The notes under the pieces are model-generated. The model did no database searches, was not told the DNA's origin, and saw nothing but the letters and a program-made list of their open reading frames with translations. This document shows positions 33,919-42,820 of a stretch of 64,000 nt of DNA, piece after piece (the stretch's first letter is position 1; every line of letters starts with the position of its first letter). Source of the stretch: Bacillus sp. AFS006103 (lineage in GTDB: Bacteria; Bacillota; Bacilli; Bacillales; Cytobacillaceae); contig NTXX01000078.1 of NCBI GenBank assembly GCA_002559145.1, positions 174,881 through 238,880 of the forward strand, read 5' to 3'. The translations under genes and the position numbers were made by a program.

Positions 33919-34060
33919 GCGGAACTTTTCCATAAAAATATGATTTTTCTACGTAATATTGAGCTATTTTACAAGTATCCGTTTTTTTAGACGTAAACTT
34001 GGACCTTTTTTACAAAATTACGTTTTTTTACACGTAAAATCGGATTTATTTTACAAATCA
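33919..34060. repeat. Tandem ~41-base degenerate repeats
   Basis: Three units of 40-42 bases (33919, 33961, 34001) and a partial fourth (34042) share the pattern GGA-CTTTTTTACAA...CGTTTTTTTACACGTAAA. They fill the gap between acyl-CoA dehydrogenase and the second acyl-CoA ligase. Each unit can form a weak ACGTAAA/TTTACGT pairing. Confidence 0.65.
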
Positions 34061-34106
34061 CCACTGTTTTTATACAATTATTGTAAAAAATTTCCCAACC
34101 ACAACT

Positions 34107-35630
34107 CTAAATGGTTACATTTCTCATCATCTCACGAAGTTGATATTTCAGTACTTTCCCGGAGGCGTTCCTCGGCAGCTGCTCTTCGATAAAAATCCGC
34201 CTTGGAACTTTATAGCCCGCTAGCTTCTCCCTACAGAAGCTCTTCAATTCCAACTCATCAATCACCGCTCCTTCCTTTGGCACAATGATTGCACAGACCG
34301 CCTCTCCCCAGACCTCATCGGGTAAGCCTATAATGGCTGCATCGAGGACATTCGGATGTTCAAAAAGAACACCTTCAACCTCAACAGAGTATACATTTTC
34401 TCCACCCGAGATAATCATGTCTTTTTTCCGGTCGACTAGCGTGATATAACCTTCTTCATCAATCGTTGCTAAGTCACCGGTATAGAGCCAGCCATTTTTC
34501 AAGGTGTTCCTCGTTTCCACCGGTTTTTTATAATATTCCTTCATCACCATGTCACTGCGGACAATAAATTCACCAATCACTCCAGGTAACACTTCATTGC
34601 CTTCTTCATTGACCACCCTTGTTTCCGTCAAGAAAATAGGTTTCCCCCCCTTGCCGAGATGACGTTTATGCCCTTCTGGATCAAGGAGAATTCCGCCTGG
34701 ACCTGCTTCGGTTAGGCCGCAAAGGTTATAGAATTGATCTGTTTTAAAGAGCTGAATACTCTTTTTGACAAGCTCGGGTGCCATTGGGGCTGCCCCGTAA
34801 CCAACTCTTTTAATAGAAGATAAATCATAATCTGCCGCATTAGGAACTTGGAGTAAAAAGTTATACATGGCTGGAACTGCAAAAAGGTGGGTGATTTTAT
34901 GTTCTTGAATCGCTTGGAGCGTTTTAACCGGATGAAAGTCGCGATGAATGATATGGGTCGCACCTAGTGCAACTCCAGAAATAAGAAAAAGGTTCAATTG
35001 AGCTGAGTGAAACAGCGGTGCAAGGTGGAGAATTCGTTCATGCTGCCGAATCCCCATATTAATAACGACAGCAATCCCTACCTTAAAAATTTGACTATGG
35101 TCAAACAGTGCACCCTTTGGACGTCCTGTTGTCCCCGAGGTGTAGAGAATTTCTAAATCATCCCGCTCGGAAACCTCCACATTCGGTTCCGCCAGGTTAT
35201 CCGATAAAATACCTTCATATGAGTAGTATCCCGTTGTGTCAGGTTCCCCAACGGTAATGACGAAGCGAACATCCGTACCTAGCTTTGCAGCAGCAATAGT
35301 TGGTTCGAATTCCTTATCACACACAACCAATGACGTATCAGATTGGTCTAATATATAGTGAACCTCTGAAGCAGTAAGGCGGAAGTTAACCGGTACAGCT
35401 ATCGCACCAATTTTTGCAGCGGCAAAAAAGGTAAAGACAAAGTGATCCGAGTTTTTCATCATCAATGCCAGCTTATCACCTTTATTTATCCCTTGCTTCA
35501 ACAGACCGTTTGCGAGCTTGTTAACTTCTTCATTAAATTGGCGATACGTAAAGCTTCGTCCTTCGCATTCAATAGCTAGTAATTCAGGGAACTTTCGAGC
35601 ACTTTGCACTAATAGACTTCCAATATTCAT
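34107..35630 (-). CDS. Acyl-CoA ligase (AMP-forming), sigma-54-dependent
   Basis: The 507-residue enzyme has YTSGTTGRPKGALFDHSQ, GLTEAGPGG, GWLYTGDLATIDEEGYITLVDRKKDMI and RNASGKVLKYQLR. It forms acyl-CoA from a free acid. The start has GGAGGAGG upstream. A -24/-12 promoter lies 41 bases before the ATG and the sigma-54 activator gene lies directly upstream on the same strand, so the pair is probably a regulatory unit. Confidence 0.87.
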   Translation of the reverse strand: MNIGSLLVQSARKFPELLAIECEGRSFTYRQFNEEVNKLANGLLKQGINKGDKLALMMKNSDHFVFTFFAAAKIGAIAVPVNFRLTASEVHYILDQSDTSLVVCDKEFEPTIAAAKLGTDVRFVITVGEPDTTGYYSYEGILSDNLAEPNVEVSERDDLEILYTSGTTGRPKGALFDHSQIFKVGIAVVINMGIRQHERILHLAPLFHSAQLNLFLISGVALGATHIIHRDFHPVKTLQAIQEHKITHLFAVPAMYNFLLQVPNAADYDLSSIKRVGYGAAPMAPELVKKSIQLFKTDQFYNLCGLTEAGPGGILLDPEGHKRHLGKGGKPIFLTETRVVNEEGNEVLPGVIGEFIVRSDMVMKEYYKKPVETRNTLKNGWLYTGDLATIDEEGYITLVDRKKDMIISGGENVYSVEVEGVLFEHPNVLDAAIIGLPDEVWGEAVCAIIVPKEGAVIDELELKSFCREKLAGYKVPRRIFIEEQLPRNASGKVLKYQLREMMRNVTI

Positions 35631-35670
35631 AGAAAGATTCCTCCTCCAAAAAAAGACTCCCCCAATTTCA

Positions 35671-35688
35671 TTGCAATATTTATGCCAA
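35671..35688 (-). promoter_or_regulatory. Sigma-54 promoter of acyl-CoA ligase gene
   Basis: On the minus strand TTGGCATAAATATTGCAA fits the -24/-12 consensus TTGGCACNNNNNTTGCA, with the essential GG and GC at the correct spacing. The start site would be about 30 bases before the ATG. Confidence 0.8.
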
Positions 35689-35780
35689 TATACAGGAAGT
35701 CATAATGCAGTCCATCATCCCTGAAAATACATCTGCTTAAAATAACAATCTGTATTCCCTCCAAACAAAGAAGACACTAA

Positions 35781-35801
35781 AGTGTCCAATTTCTGGACAC
35801 T
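35781..35801. promoter_or_regulatory. Palindrome between sigma-54 activator and ligase gene
   Basis: AGTGTCCA and TGGACACT are mirrored around TTTCT. It lies just after the activator stop codon, where it could be a weak terminator (the following T-run is poor). It is also about 100 bases upstream of the sigma-54 promoter, the usual distance for an activator binding site. Confidence 0.45.
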
Positions 35802-35808
35802 CTTCTCC

Positions 35809-37554
35809 TTAGGTTGGCAGTTTATATTTTTTGATTTTTTCATATAAACCTGAGCGGCTGATTCCTAGTAATCTAGCTGCTTTAACCTTATTTCCCTTCA
35901 CTTGGACCAGTGCCTTTTTGATCGCCTCAAGTTCAGCTGTTTCGACCAGTGATACATGAAGCGAAGGATCTTTCATAGAAACCTGCTTCACCATATATTC
36001 GGGGAGATCCTCAAATCTAATCTTTCCATTTTCAGCAAAAGTCATTGCACGCTCCATAACATTCCGCAGTTCGCGGACATTTCCGGGCCAAGCATAATCT
36101 AGTATCACTTCTCTTGCTTTATCTTCCATTCCAGTGATGCTGGTTCCTAAAATTTGATTCAACTCAATCATGAATTGACTAATCAAATGATCCGTATCAT
36201 ATAGCCGTTCGCGCAGTGGAGGGACGTTTAATGAAATCACATTGAGTCGATAATATAAATCCTCTCTAAAAAGGCCCTCTTTGACCATTTCTTCAAGGTT
36301 ACGATTGGTAGCTGCAATGATTCTGACATCCACTTGAATTCTTACCGTTCCTCCGACTCGGTAGAATTCTCTTTCTTGAAGCACACGCAGCAGTTTGGCT
36401 TGTAATGAGAGGGACATATCTCCTATCTCATCGAGGAAAAGGGTTCCGCCATTAGCCAAATCAAATTTTCCCAGTTTTCCTTTTTGCCTCGCACCCGTAA
36501 AGGCCCCTTCGTCATAGCCAAAAAACTCTGATTCTAACAAGTCCTCCGGGATTGCTGCACAATTCACGACAATAAATTTCCCTGTACTTCTTGCACTGCT
36601 ATTATGAATGGCTTGGGCAAACAATTCTTTACCCGTGCCGCTTTCACCGCGGATAAGAATAGTTGACCTGCCTTTTGCAGCTTTGGCTCCACTTTTTTTC
36701 AACTTTTCCATATATGGGTCAACCGTAAAAAGATGCTCCCAAGTAAACCTAGCAGATGCTGATTTTTGGAATTGCTGGTGATAAAAGCTCGCCTTATTCT
36801 CTGCCTTCTGCAGTTTTTTAAATAACTCACTGACCTCGTTTAATTGCCGGAACACTATTTTTCCAATCGCTCCAATGACTTTTCCATCCTCTAGGATAGG
36901 AATTCGGTGAACTATGTATTTAATCCCATTAATTTCAAGGAAACCGCTAATCTCGGCTGTTGCTGATTGATACACGTTGTCTAGATGAAGGTGCGGCAAT
37001 ACTTTCATAACCGGTTTGGAAAGAACGGATTCTGGTTGAAGATTAAATAATTCGAGCAGGGGAGGACTGACCATCTGGATGTTTTTCTTTTCATCTGTCA
37101 TAACAATTCCGTCATAGGCATGATCTAATGCCGTTTCTAAAGTTCTTTTTAAGATTTTTACTGTTTTTAATTCTTGTGATGTTTGCAGGAGGGACATGAC
37201 CATATCTGTTTTCGTGAGGATTCCAACGACATAGTGGTGCTCATCAATGACCACACCGGTACCCACCGGACTGTTTTTCACAATCGTTTCAATATTTTCA
37301 TAGGGAGTGTCAATTGGCAGCGTTTCAACATGTTCTTTAATATATGATTTGATAGGGGTGATTAAGGGCTTCCTGTCCATGATCATTTGAAATAAACCGC
37401 TGCGCGTAAAAACGCCAACCAGTTTTCTGTTTGTATCTGTAACCGGGAGCAGGTTCCACTTCCTACTGTTCATCAGACTGATTGCTTCAGATAATTTCGT
37501 CTCCTCGGTGACGATACAGTCGACTGGCGTAATCAACTCGTTAAATTGGCTCAT
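35809..37554 (-). CDS. Sigma-54-dependent activator with CBS and PAS domains
   Basis: The 581-residue regulator has two CBS motifs (about 10-120), a PAS domain (about 135-235), a short linker, and a sigma-54 AAA+ domain with Walker A GESGTGKE (303-310), GAFTGA loop (350-355) and Walker B LFLDEIGD (372-379). It ends with a Fis-type helix-turn-helix (NKVKAARLLGISRSGLYEKI). CBS pairs usually bind adenine nucleotides or acyl-CoA-related ligands. Flanking genes with sigma-54 promoters (34107-35630 and 37953-38720) are the obvious targets, making it a regulator of fatty-acid use. Confidence 0.9.
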   Translation of the reverse strand: MSQFNELITPVDCIVTEETKLSEAISLMNSRKWNLLPVTDTNRKLVGVFTRSGLFQMIMDRKPLITPIKSYIKEHVETLPIDTPYENIETIVKNSPVGTGVVIDEHHYVVGILTKTDMVMSLLQTSQELKTVKILKRTLETALDHAYDGIVMTDEKKNIQMVSPPLLELFNLQPESVLSKPVMKVLPHLHLDNVYQSATAEISGFLEINGIKYIVHRIPILEDGKVIGAIGKIVFRQLNEVSELFKKLQKAENKASFYHQQFQKSASARFTWEHLFTVDPYMEKLKKSGAKAAKGRSTILIRGESGTGKELFAQAIHNSSARSTGKFIVVNCAAIPEDLLESEFFGYDEGAFTGARQKGKLGKFDLANGGTLFLDEIGDMSLSLQAKLLRVLQEREFYRVGGTVRIQVDVRIIAATNRNLEEMVKEGLFREDLYYRLNVISLNVPPLRERLYDTDHLISQFMIELNQILGTSITGMEDKAREVILDYAWPGNVRELRNVMERAMTFAENGKIRFEDLPEYMVKQVSMKDPSLHVSLVETAELEAIKKALVQVKGNKVKAARLLGISRSGLYEKIKKYKLPT

Positions 37555-37696
37555 TTCATCCCCCCTTTTCTATATATCTATATTGTAACAAAAGTGAAGG
37601 ATGTTTTTGAATATTTTAACAATATCTATTATATATGGGAACTTTTATCCGCATTCATCGTAAATAAAAAGAGGAATCCATTCGAGGAGTGAGATC

Positions 37697-37903
37697 ATGA
37701 GTGAAAAAGGCTGTATTAAATGTGGCAGCAGGGATACAGGTACGAAAGATGTAGCAATGACAGGAACGGGTCTTTCAAAGATGTTTGACCTTCAACACAA
37801 TACCTTCACGGTTGTCTTTTGCAAAAACTGCGGTTACTCAGAGTTTTACAACAAAAAAACATCCACTACTTCAAATATTATTGACTTATTCTTTGGAGGA
37901 TAA
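37697..37903 (+). CDS. Small zinc-ribbon protein
   Basis: The 68-residue protein has two CxxC pairs, CIKC near the start and CKNC near residue 48, forming a zinc ribbon of the kind found in putative nucleic-acid-binding Bacillus proteins. The C-terminus is hydrophobic (IIDLFFGG). GAGGAG stands before the ATG. It is monocistronic, converging on the SDR gene. Function unknown. Confidence 0.75.
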   Translation: MSEKGCIKCGSRDTGTKDVAMTGTGLSKMFDLQHNTFTVVFCKNCGYSEFYNKKTSTTSNIIDLFFGG

Positions 37904-37910
37904 TGGGTTG

Positions 37911-37938
37911 AGGGGGTATTCCTAATGGAATTCCCCTT
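37911..37938. terminator. Hairpin between zinc-ribbon and SDR genes
   Basis: AGGGG..ATTCC pairs with GGAAT.CCCCT around TAAT, between two convergent genes, followed by TTATCT on the plus strand. Confidence 0.5.
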
Positions 37939-37952
37939 ATCTCCAAGCAATT

Positions 37953-38720
37953 TTATTTCGGCTGCATTCGAATGGCTCCGTCAAGCCGGATGGTTTCTCC
38001 ATTTAGCATCGGATTTTCGACGATGCTTTGGACTAGCTGTGCATACTCACTCGGGTATCCGAGCCTTGATGGAAATGGCACCATTTTTCCAAGTGAATCT
38101 TTCGCCTCTTGCGGAAGTGTATCAAACATCGGTGTGTGGAATAGCCCCGGGGCAATCGTCATTACGCGAATCCCGTAGCGGGCTAATTCTCTTGCGATTG
38201 GCAGGGTCATTCCGACAATCCCGCCTTTAGAGGCACTATAAGCTGCCTGACCGATTTGCCCGTCAAAGGCGGCAATTGAAGCAGTATTAATAATTACGCC
38301 CCTTTCACCTTGTTCATTCACTTCATTTAGAGTCATCTTCTCAGCAGCAATCCGAATCACATTAAATGTACCGATTAAATTCACATTGATGACTTTAGAA
38401 AAAAGTGAAAGATTATGCAAACCATTTCTTCCGAGTACTTTCTCCGCTATGCCGATGCCAGCACAGTTCACGACTGTATTCACACCCCCCATAAACTCAG
38501 ATGCTTGCTTGACTGCGGCCTGGATGTCTTCTTCTATTGTCACATTCGCTTTAATAAATAAAACTTCTTCCCCCATTTCGTTTTGGAGCCGCACACCATT
38601 TTCTTCAGATTGGTCAAAAATAACGGCCTTTCCTCCATTTCTTACAATATTTCGAACCGATGCTTCTCCCAAACCTGAAGCCCCTCCTGTAACGACTGCA
38701 CGACACGCCTTTATTTGCAT
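37953..38720 (-). CDS. SDR-family 3-hydroxyacyl-CoA dehydrogenase-like protein
   Basis: The 255-residue enzyme has the short-chain dehydrogenase cofactor motif VTGGASGLGEASVRN, NCAG, and the catalytic AYSASKGGIVGMTLPIARELA (Tyr-x3-Lys). Its length and ...NTASIAAFDGQIGQAAYSASK region resemble type II 3-hydroxyacyl-CoA dehydrogenases (HSD17B10-like). It fits beta-oxidation of short or branched acyl-CoA. A sigma-54 promoter is 38 bases upstream of the ATG and the CBS-PAS activator gene is next to it. Confidence 0.85.
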   Translation of the reverse strand: MQIKACRAVVTGGASGLGEASVRNIVRNGGKAVIFDQSEENGVRLQNEMGEEVLFIKANVTIEEDIQAAVKQASEFMGGVNTVVNCAGIGIAEKVLGRNGLHNLSLFSKVINVNLIGTFNVIRIAAEKMTLNEVNEQGERGVIINTASIAAFDGQIGQAAYSASKGGIVGMTLPIARELARYGIRVMTIAPGLFHTPMFDTLPQEAKDSLGKMVPFPSRLGYPSEYAQLVQSIVENPMLNGETIRLDGAIRMQPK

Positions 38721-38757
38721 ACAATAGCCCCCTGTATAAGAAATCTAATTTCTTATT

Positions 38758-38775
38758 TTGCAAGTATTATGCCAA
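38758..38775 (-). promoter_or_regulatory. Sigma-54 promoter of SDR gene
   Basis: On the minus strand TTGGCATAATACTTGCAA fits the -24/-12 consensus with correct GG/GC spacing. It is nearly the same as the promoter at 35671-35688, and the distance to the start codon is similar. Confidence 0.82.
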
Positions 38776-38966
38776 AGATATTTTCTTTAAAAATAAGTTA
38801 CATATAAAGATGCTTATTTTACTATTGTATGGTGTTTGGACAAAAAATGGAGAAAAGTGACCGGATATTGAACAGTTACTAAAAGCAACAGCGTTTGATT
38901 TTTGAACCTATAAGACTTAAAAGCTTAAGACTCAGCACCAGCTTCATTTAAAACCAATAGAATAGA

Positions 38967-39006
38967 AAAAGGTCAGAACCTCATTAATATGAAGTCCTGA
39001 CCTTTT
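38967..39006. terminator. Terminator at end of MFS gene
   Basis: AAAAGGTCAG and CTGACCTTTT form a ten-base stem around a long loop that contains the stop codon of the MFS gene. On the minus strand TTTTTCTATT follows. Confidence 0.7.
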
Positions 39007-40195
39007 CCTTTGCTACCACATCTTCGTGTAACGCCGCCCGTTTCTTTCTTTCCATTATTATAACAAAAGCCATGGCTGCCAGAAGAAAAAGACTCGCGAT
39101 TCGAAAGATGGATGCCGTCTCAACAAACTGGGCGAGCACCCCAAAAATAAGTCCGCTAAGCCCAATCCCCAAATCAATGGAAGAGAAGATCATCCCGTTG
39201 GCCACCCCTCGCCGATGGGAAGGTGTCATAACTAACGCCCAAGATTGCAGCGTTGGGATTAAGCAACCGAACCCTAATCCGAATAATGCACCTGAAATGG
39301 CAATAAATAAGCTGGAATGGGCAAAAGAGAGTACCCACATTCCCAGAAAGGTTGCGGATGTACAGAACATCACAAGTCCTATAGGGCCTTTCTCATCAAA
39401 CCATCTACCTGCTATTGGTCTTCCCAGCGTGGCCATTAAGGCATTAAAAACATAAAATAAGAAGATTTGCTCAATGCCCCGTTCTTCACCAAAAATAACA
39501 ATAAACGTTACCACAGATCCATACCCCAAATTTATGATAATTGTGATAAAGGCCGGAAACCAACTTGATTTTTCAACCGATGAACCCAGATAGGAAAATT
39601 TTAAATCTTCTTTTCTAGTGTTAATCACTTCTTTAGGAGTTTGATAGCGTACAGCTGTTAGTAAAATGATGGAGATGAACCCTAATATCGCTGAAATATA
39701 AATCAGATTTGTGAAAGAAGTAATCTTATAGACAAAAATTCCAACACTTGGGGCAATAATGAAAGCAATTGTCATCGAAAGTCCGAAATAGCCCATCCCC
39801 TCTCCAAGCCGTGAATTGGGTATCACATCAACTGCCGCTGTACCATTTACTGTTGTTGACCAACCCCATACAAGACCATGGAAAAAGCGGAATAACAAAA
39901 ATATCACTACAACCTGTGATACCGGATAAAGGATAGTGACCAGTGAGAGCATGATGGCTCCTGTTAAAACAAGTGCCTTTCTCGGCTTATACTCAAGCAT
40001 AAAGCCGATAAACGGTCGGCTAATGATGGCACCAATTGAAAACAATGCCGTCACGAGGCCAATCTCCAAGCCGGAAGCCCCAATTGATTTGATATATGGC
40101 GGCAGAGTAGGAAGAAGCATTTGAAATGACATAAATACAAATAAATTACCCACCATGAGCATGATAAACGACTTCGTCCACAATCGCTCCTTCAA
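38984..40195 (-). CDS. MFS transporter
   Basis: The 403-residue protein has twelve hydrophobic helices and MFS loop motifs (ALFSIGAIISRPFIGFMLEYKPRK between helices 2 and 3; GRPIAGRWFDEKG in the second half). It resembles drug or metabolite exporters of Bacillus, but the substrate is unknown. The start is probably TTG 40195, seven bases after GGAG; upstream GTG codons at 40213 and 40204 are alternatives with poorer spacing. It forms a single-gene unit. Confidence 0.8.
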   Translation of the reverse strand: MKERLWTKSFIMLMVGNLFVFMSFQMLLPTLPPYIKSIGASGLEIGLVTALFSIGAIISRPFIGFMLEYKPRKALVLTGAIMLSLVTILYPVSQVVVIFLLFRFFHGLVWGWSTTVNGTAAVDVIPNSRLGEGMGYFGLSMTIAFIIAPSVGIFVYKITSFTNLIYISAILGFISIILLTAVRYQTPKEVINTRKEDLKFSYLGSSVEKSSWFPAFITIIINLGYGSVVTFIVIFGEERGIEQIFLFYVFNALMATLGRPIAGRWFDEKGPIGLVMFCTSATFLGMWVLSFAHSSLFIAISGALFGLGFGCLIPTLQSWALVMTPSHRRGVANGMIFSSIDLGIGLSGLIFGVLAQFVETASIFRIASLFLLAAMAFVIIMERKKRAALHEDVVAKEKVRTSY

Positions 40196-40445
40196 ACGAA
40201 TCACTCCTTTCACTCCAATAAAAAAAAATCTTCAACAAGAAGATCCGCTAAATTTATGTTTACTTCGTATCTCTAAATAATAGCACAGAAGTTGGAAAAA
40301 GGATATTTGGTCATCACATAGTTTTAAAAAAACCTGCAGGATGGTTCGGTAGATGTATGAATAGTAAACAAAAATCTTATCATTTCCTAAAAATTCAGTT
40401 ATCATAATTAAAGTATATATTGTTTAAACGGAGGAATCCTTACCT

Positions 40446-41402
40446 ATGAAAAAAATGGTTATCACCCGCAATATCGAACCACATTACCGTGAACAAATAC
40501 AGGCGCTTATTCCTGATTGGGAATTGATTGCCGGCAAAGATAAACATATTTGGCAGGAACATGTTAAGGATGCTGAAATCATCGCTGGTTGGAAAAACGG
40601 GTTAGAAGAAAATTGCCTCACCCCGGAATCAAAGCTAAAGTGGTTCCAATCTTGGAGTGCCGGTATTGATTACTTGCCTCTTCAAGAAATGAATTCCAGA
40701 GACCTTTACCTGACAAGTGCTAATGGCGTACATGCCTACCCAATTTCTGAGACCATTTTTGGATTGATGCTCGCCTTAACGCGAAAAATCCATACCTATG
40801 TTAAAAATCAACAGAAGAAAACTTGGCATCATGCTCATATGGGACTAGAAATGCATGAAAAAACAATTGGAATAATCGGCGTCGGGACGATTGGGAACGA
40901 AACAGCAAAAATCGCTAAAGCATTCGGCATGCGCGTGCTTGGTGTCAGGCACTCCGGAAAGCCGGCTGACTATGTCGATGAAATGTTTACTCCAGACCAA
41001 TTAGGTCAGCTGCTTCCAATCTGTGATTATGTGGTAGTTACGTTACCGCTTACGAAGGAAACCTATCAATTGTTTGGGGCGGATCAATTTAAACTAATGA
41101 AGAGTTCCGCCTTCTTTATTAATATTGGTCGGGGTGAAATTGTCGTGGAAGCGGACCTGATCCAGGCATTAATGGAAGGAACCATTGCCGGGGCAGGACT
41201 CGATGTATTTGAAACCGAACCGTTAAGTCCAGATAGCACGTTCTGGGAGATGGAAAATGTCATTGTTACCCCACATACCTCCGGAGCGACCGAAAACTAT
41301 AATCAGCGGGTGATTGAAAATATTTTGATACCTAACTTAAAAGCTTATCTTTCGGGAGAGGTTCCACCGATTAATCTAGTTAATTTTTCAAAAGGGTATT
41401 AA
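40446..41402 (+). CDS. D-2-hydroxyacid dehydrogenase
   Basis: The 318-residue enzyme has the NAD-binding motif GIIGVGTIGNETAKIAKAFG (around 140), INIGRGEIVVEADL, and the GAGLDVFETEPLSPDS...VTPHTSG end that supplies the catalytic Glu and His. It reduces 2-oxoacids or oxidises D-2-hydroxyacids with NAD(H); the exact substrate cannot be read. GGAGG precedes the ATG by about ten bases. It is monocistronic and ends in a hairpin. Confidence 0.87.
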   Translation: MKKMVITRNIEPHYREQIQALIPDWELIAGKDKHIWQEHVKDAEIIAGWKNGLEENCLTPESKLKWFQSWSAGIDYLPLQEMNSRDLYLTSANGVHAYPISETIFGLMLALTRKIHTYVKNQQKKTWHHAHMGLEMHEKTIGIIGVGTIGNETAKIAKAFGMRVLGVRHSGKPADYVDEMFTPDQLGQLLPICDYVVVTLPLTKETYQLFGADQFKLMKSSAFFINIGRGEIVVEADLIQALMEGTIAGAGLDVFETEPLSPDSTFWEMENVIVTPHTSGATENYNQRVIENILIPNLKAYLSGEVPPINLVNFSKGY

Positions 41403-41406
41403 CATA

Positions 41407-41440
41407 GACTAGGGTGCCTCGAACATGAGGCACCCTAGTC
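41407..41440. terminator. Hairpin between convergent dehydrogenase and rtcB-like genes
   Basis: GACTAGGGTGCCTC and GAGGCACCCTAGTC form a perfect 14-base stem around GAACAT. T-runs are short on both sides, but position and strength support termination. Confidence 0.75.
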
Positions 41441-41458
41441 TGATTAAAATGAAAACGG

Positions 41459-42685
41459 TTATTTTTTATATTTTCCAGGTGTAAACTTTTCACTCGCTTT
41501 AAAGTTATAAACCGGTTTAATGAATTCAGCAATCTCAACGGTTTCTTCGACCTTTTCCAAAATCTCATTCATGGACTTATAGGCCATTGGTGCCTCATCT
41601 AAGGTTTCTTCTGAAACAGACGTCGTCCAGACGCCCTTCATTGTTTTATGAAAATCGTCCATGTTGAGAGTTTTCATCGCTTTCGTCCTGCTCAAGACAC
41701 GGCCTGCCCCATGTGGTGCCGAAAAATTCCATTCCTCATTTCCTTTACCGACGGCTAAAATCGATCCGTCTCTCATATTAATTGGAATAATAAGACGTTC
41801 TTCTTTTTGTGCGGAAACGGCCCCTTTTCGTAAAATGAGGTTCTCGGTGTCGATATAATTGTGGACCGTATCAAAGCGGTCGTTCTCCTCAAATCCCATA
41901 TTTTCCGTAATCGCTCTGGCGATTTCTTCGCGGTTTGCTTTTGCAAAGGCTTGAGCTAACTTCATGTCATGTATATAGTAATCAAAATCCTCTCCTTCTA
42001 AATAGGCGAGTTCATTCGGAATGACAGGATTCTTTTCTTTATAGCTTTGAATCATTGCTTGGATTTCCTTTTGACGTCCTTGTACCTTCAATTGGTCAAT
42101 GGCATCAGTTAAATCCTGCTGACGAAGGTTTGAGATAGCTACTTTTTGATAGTAGGTGGCGATCTTCGCCCCAACATAGCGGCTACCCGTGTGTATGGTT
42201 AAATAGTGATAGCCATTGGAATCAATAGAGACCTCAATAAAATGGTTGCCTCCGCCCAGCGTCCCTAAGCTATAACGGCTTCGATTCTCACTCAGTATAT
42301 GCTCTGCCTTAAATTCTTGAATGGCGGGAAAATTCGTATTTATAAACCCGACTGTCTCATCGGAATGGAGCTCCTGTCCACTCGGGACAAACGTACGGAT
42401 CACTTGATCCAACTTATTAAAATCAACTTTTTTATCCTCAAGCTTAACGGTTAACACGCCGCAGCCAACGTCAACACCAACAAGGTTCGGCACAACCTTA
42501 TCCTGAAGCTGGATAGTCGTTCCAATCACACAACCTTTTCCAGCATGATAGTCTGGCATAATACTAATTTTTGTATCCCTTAAAAAAGCTTGATTGCATA
42601 GCTCTTGAATTTGCTCAAGCGCTGTTTCCTGCGGGTAGTTGGAAAATACTTTTGCCGCAGTTTGTGTACCTTTTACCTTAATCAC
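41459..42685 (-). CDS. rtcB: RtcB-family RNA ligase
   Basis: The 408-residue protein has the RtcB manganese-site and guanylation motifs: PDYHAGKGCVIG, VDVGCGVLTVKL (Cys75), GTLGGGNHFIEV, HTGSRYVG, and SAPHGAGRVLSR with the histidine that carries GMP. It should join 2',3'-cyclic phosphate or 3'-phosphate RNA ends to 5'-OH ends. It starts with GTG, seven bases after GGAGGG. No archease or rtcA gene is beside it. It is shorter than E. coli RtcB, as is usual for the short bacterial subgroup. Confidence 0.88.
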   Translation of the reverse strand: MIKVKGTQTAAKVFSNYPQETALEQIQELCNQAFLRDTKISIMPDYHAGKGCVIGTTIQLQDKVVPNLVGVDVGCGVLTVKLEDKKVDFNKLDQVIRTFVPSGQELHSDETVGFINTNFPAIQEFKAEHILSENRSRYSLGTLGGGNHFIEVSIDSNGYHYLTIHTGSRYVGAKIATYYQKVAISNLRQQDLTDAIDQLKVQGRQKEIQAMIQSYKEKNPVIPNELAYLEGEDFDYYIHDMKLAQAFAKANREEIARAITENMGFEENDRFDTVHNYIDTENLILRKGAVSAQKEERLIIPINMRDGSILAVGKGNEEWNFSAPHGAGRVLSRTKAMKTLNMDDFHKTMKGVWTTSVSEETLDEAPMAYKSMNEILEKVEETVEIAEFIKPVYNFKASEKFTPGKYKK

Positions 42686-42779
42686 TCGTTTTCCCTCCTT
42701 TAAAGCAGATTATTACTAGGCTACCATTTTATTGGAATTTGGGCAAAGGATTTCCAACGACATTTTTTTCTAAAATGAA

Positions 42780-42813
42780 GAGAAGGAGGATGTATGTGGA
42801 CATCCTCCTTCTC
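42780..42813. terminator. Terminator downstream of dynamin-like gene
   Basis: GAGAAGGAGGATGT and ACATCCTCCTTCTC form a perfect 14-base stem just after the stop codon of the gene ending at 42821. Confidence 0.8.
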
Positions 42814-42820
42814 AAAAATA

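Noticed and set aside
41448..41461. cre-like sequence TGAAAACGGTTATT
   Set aside because: The final CA is missing and it lies at the 3' end of a gene, not at a promoter.
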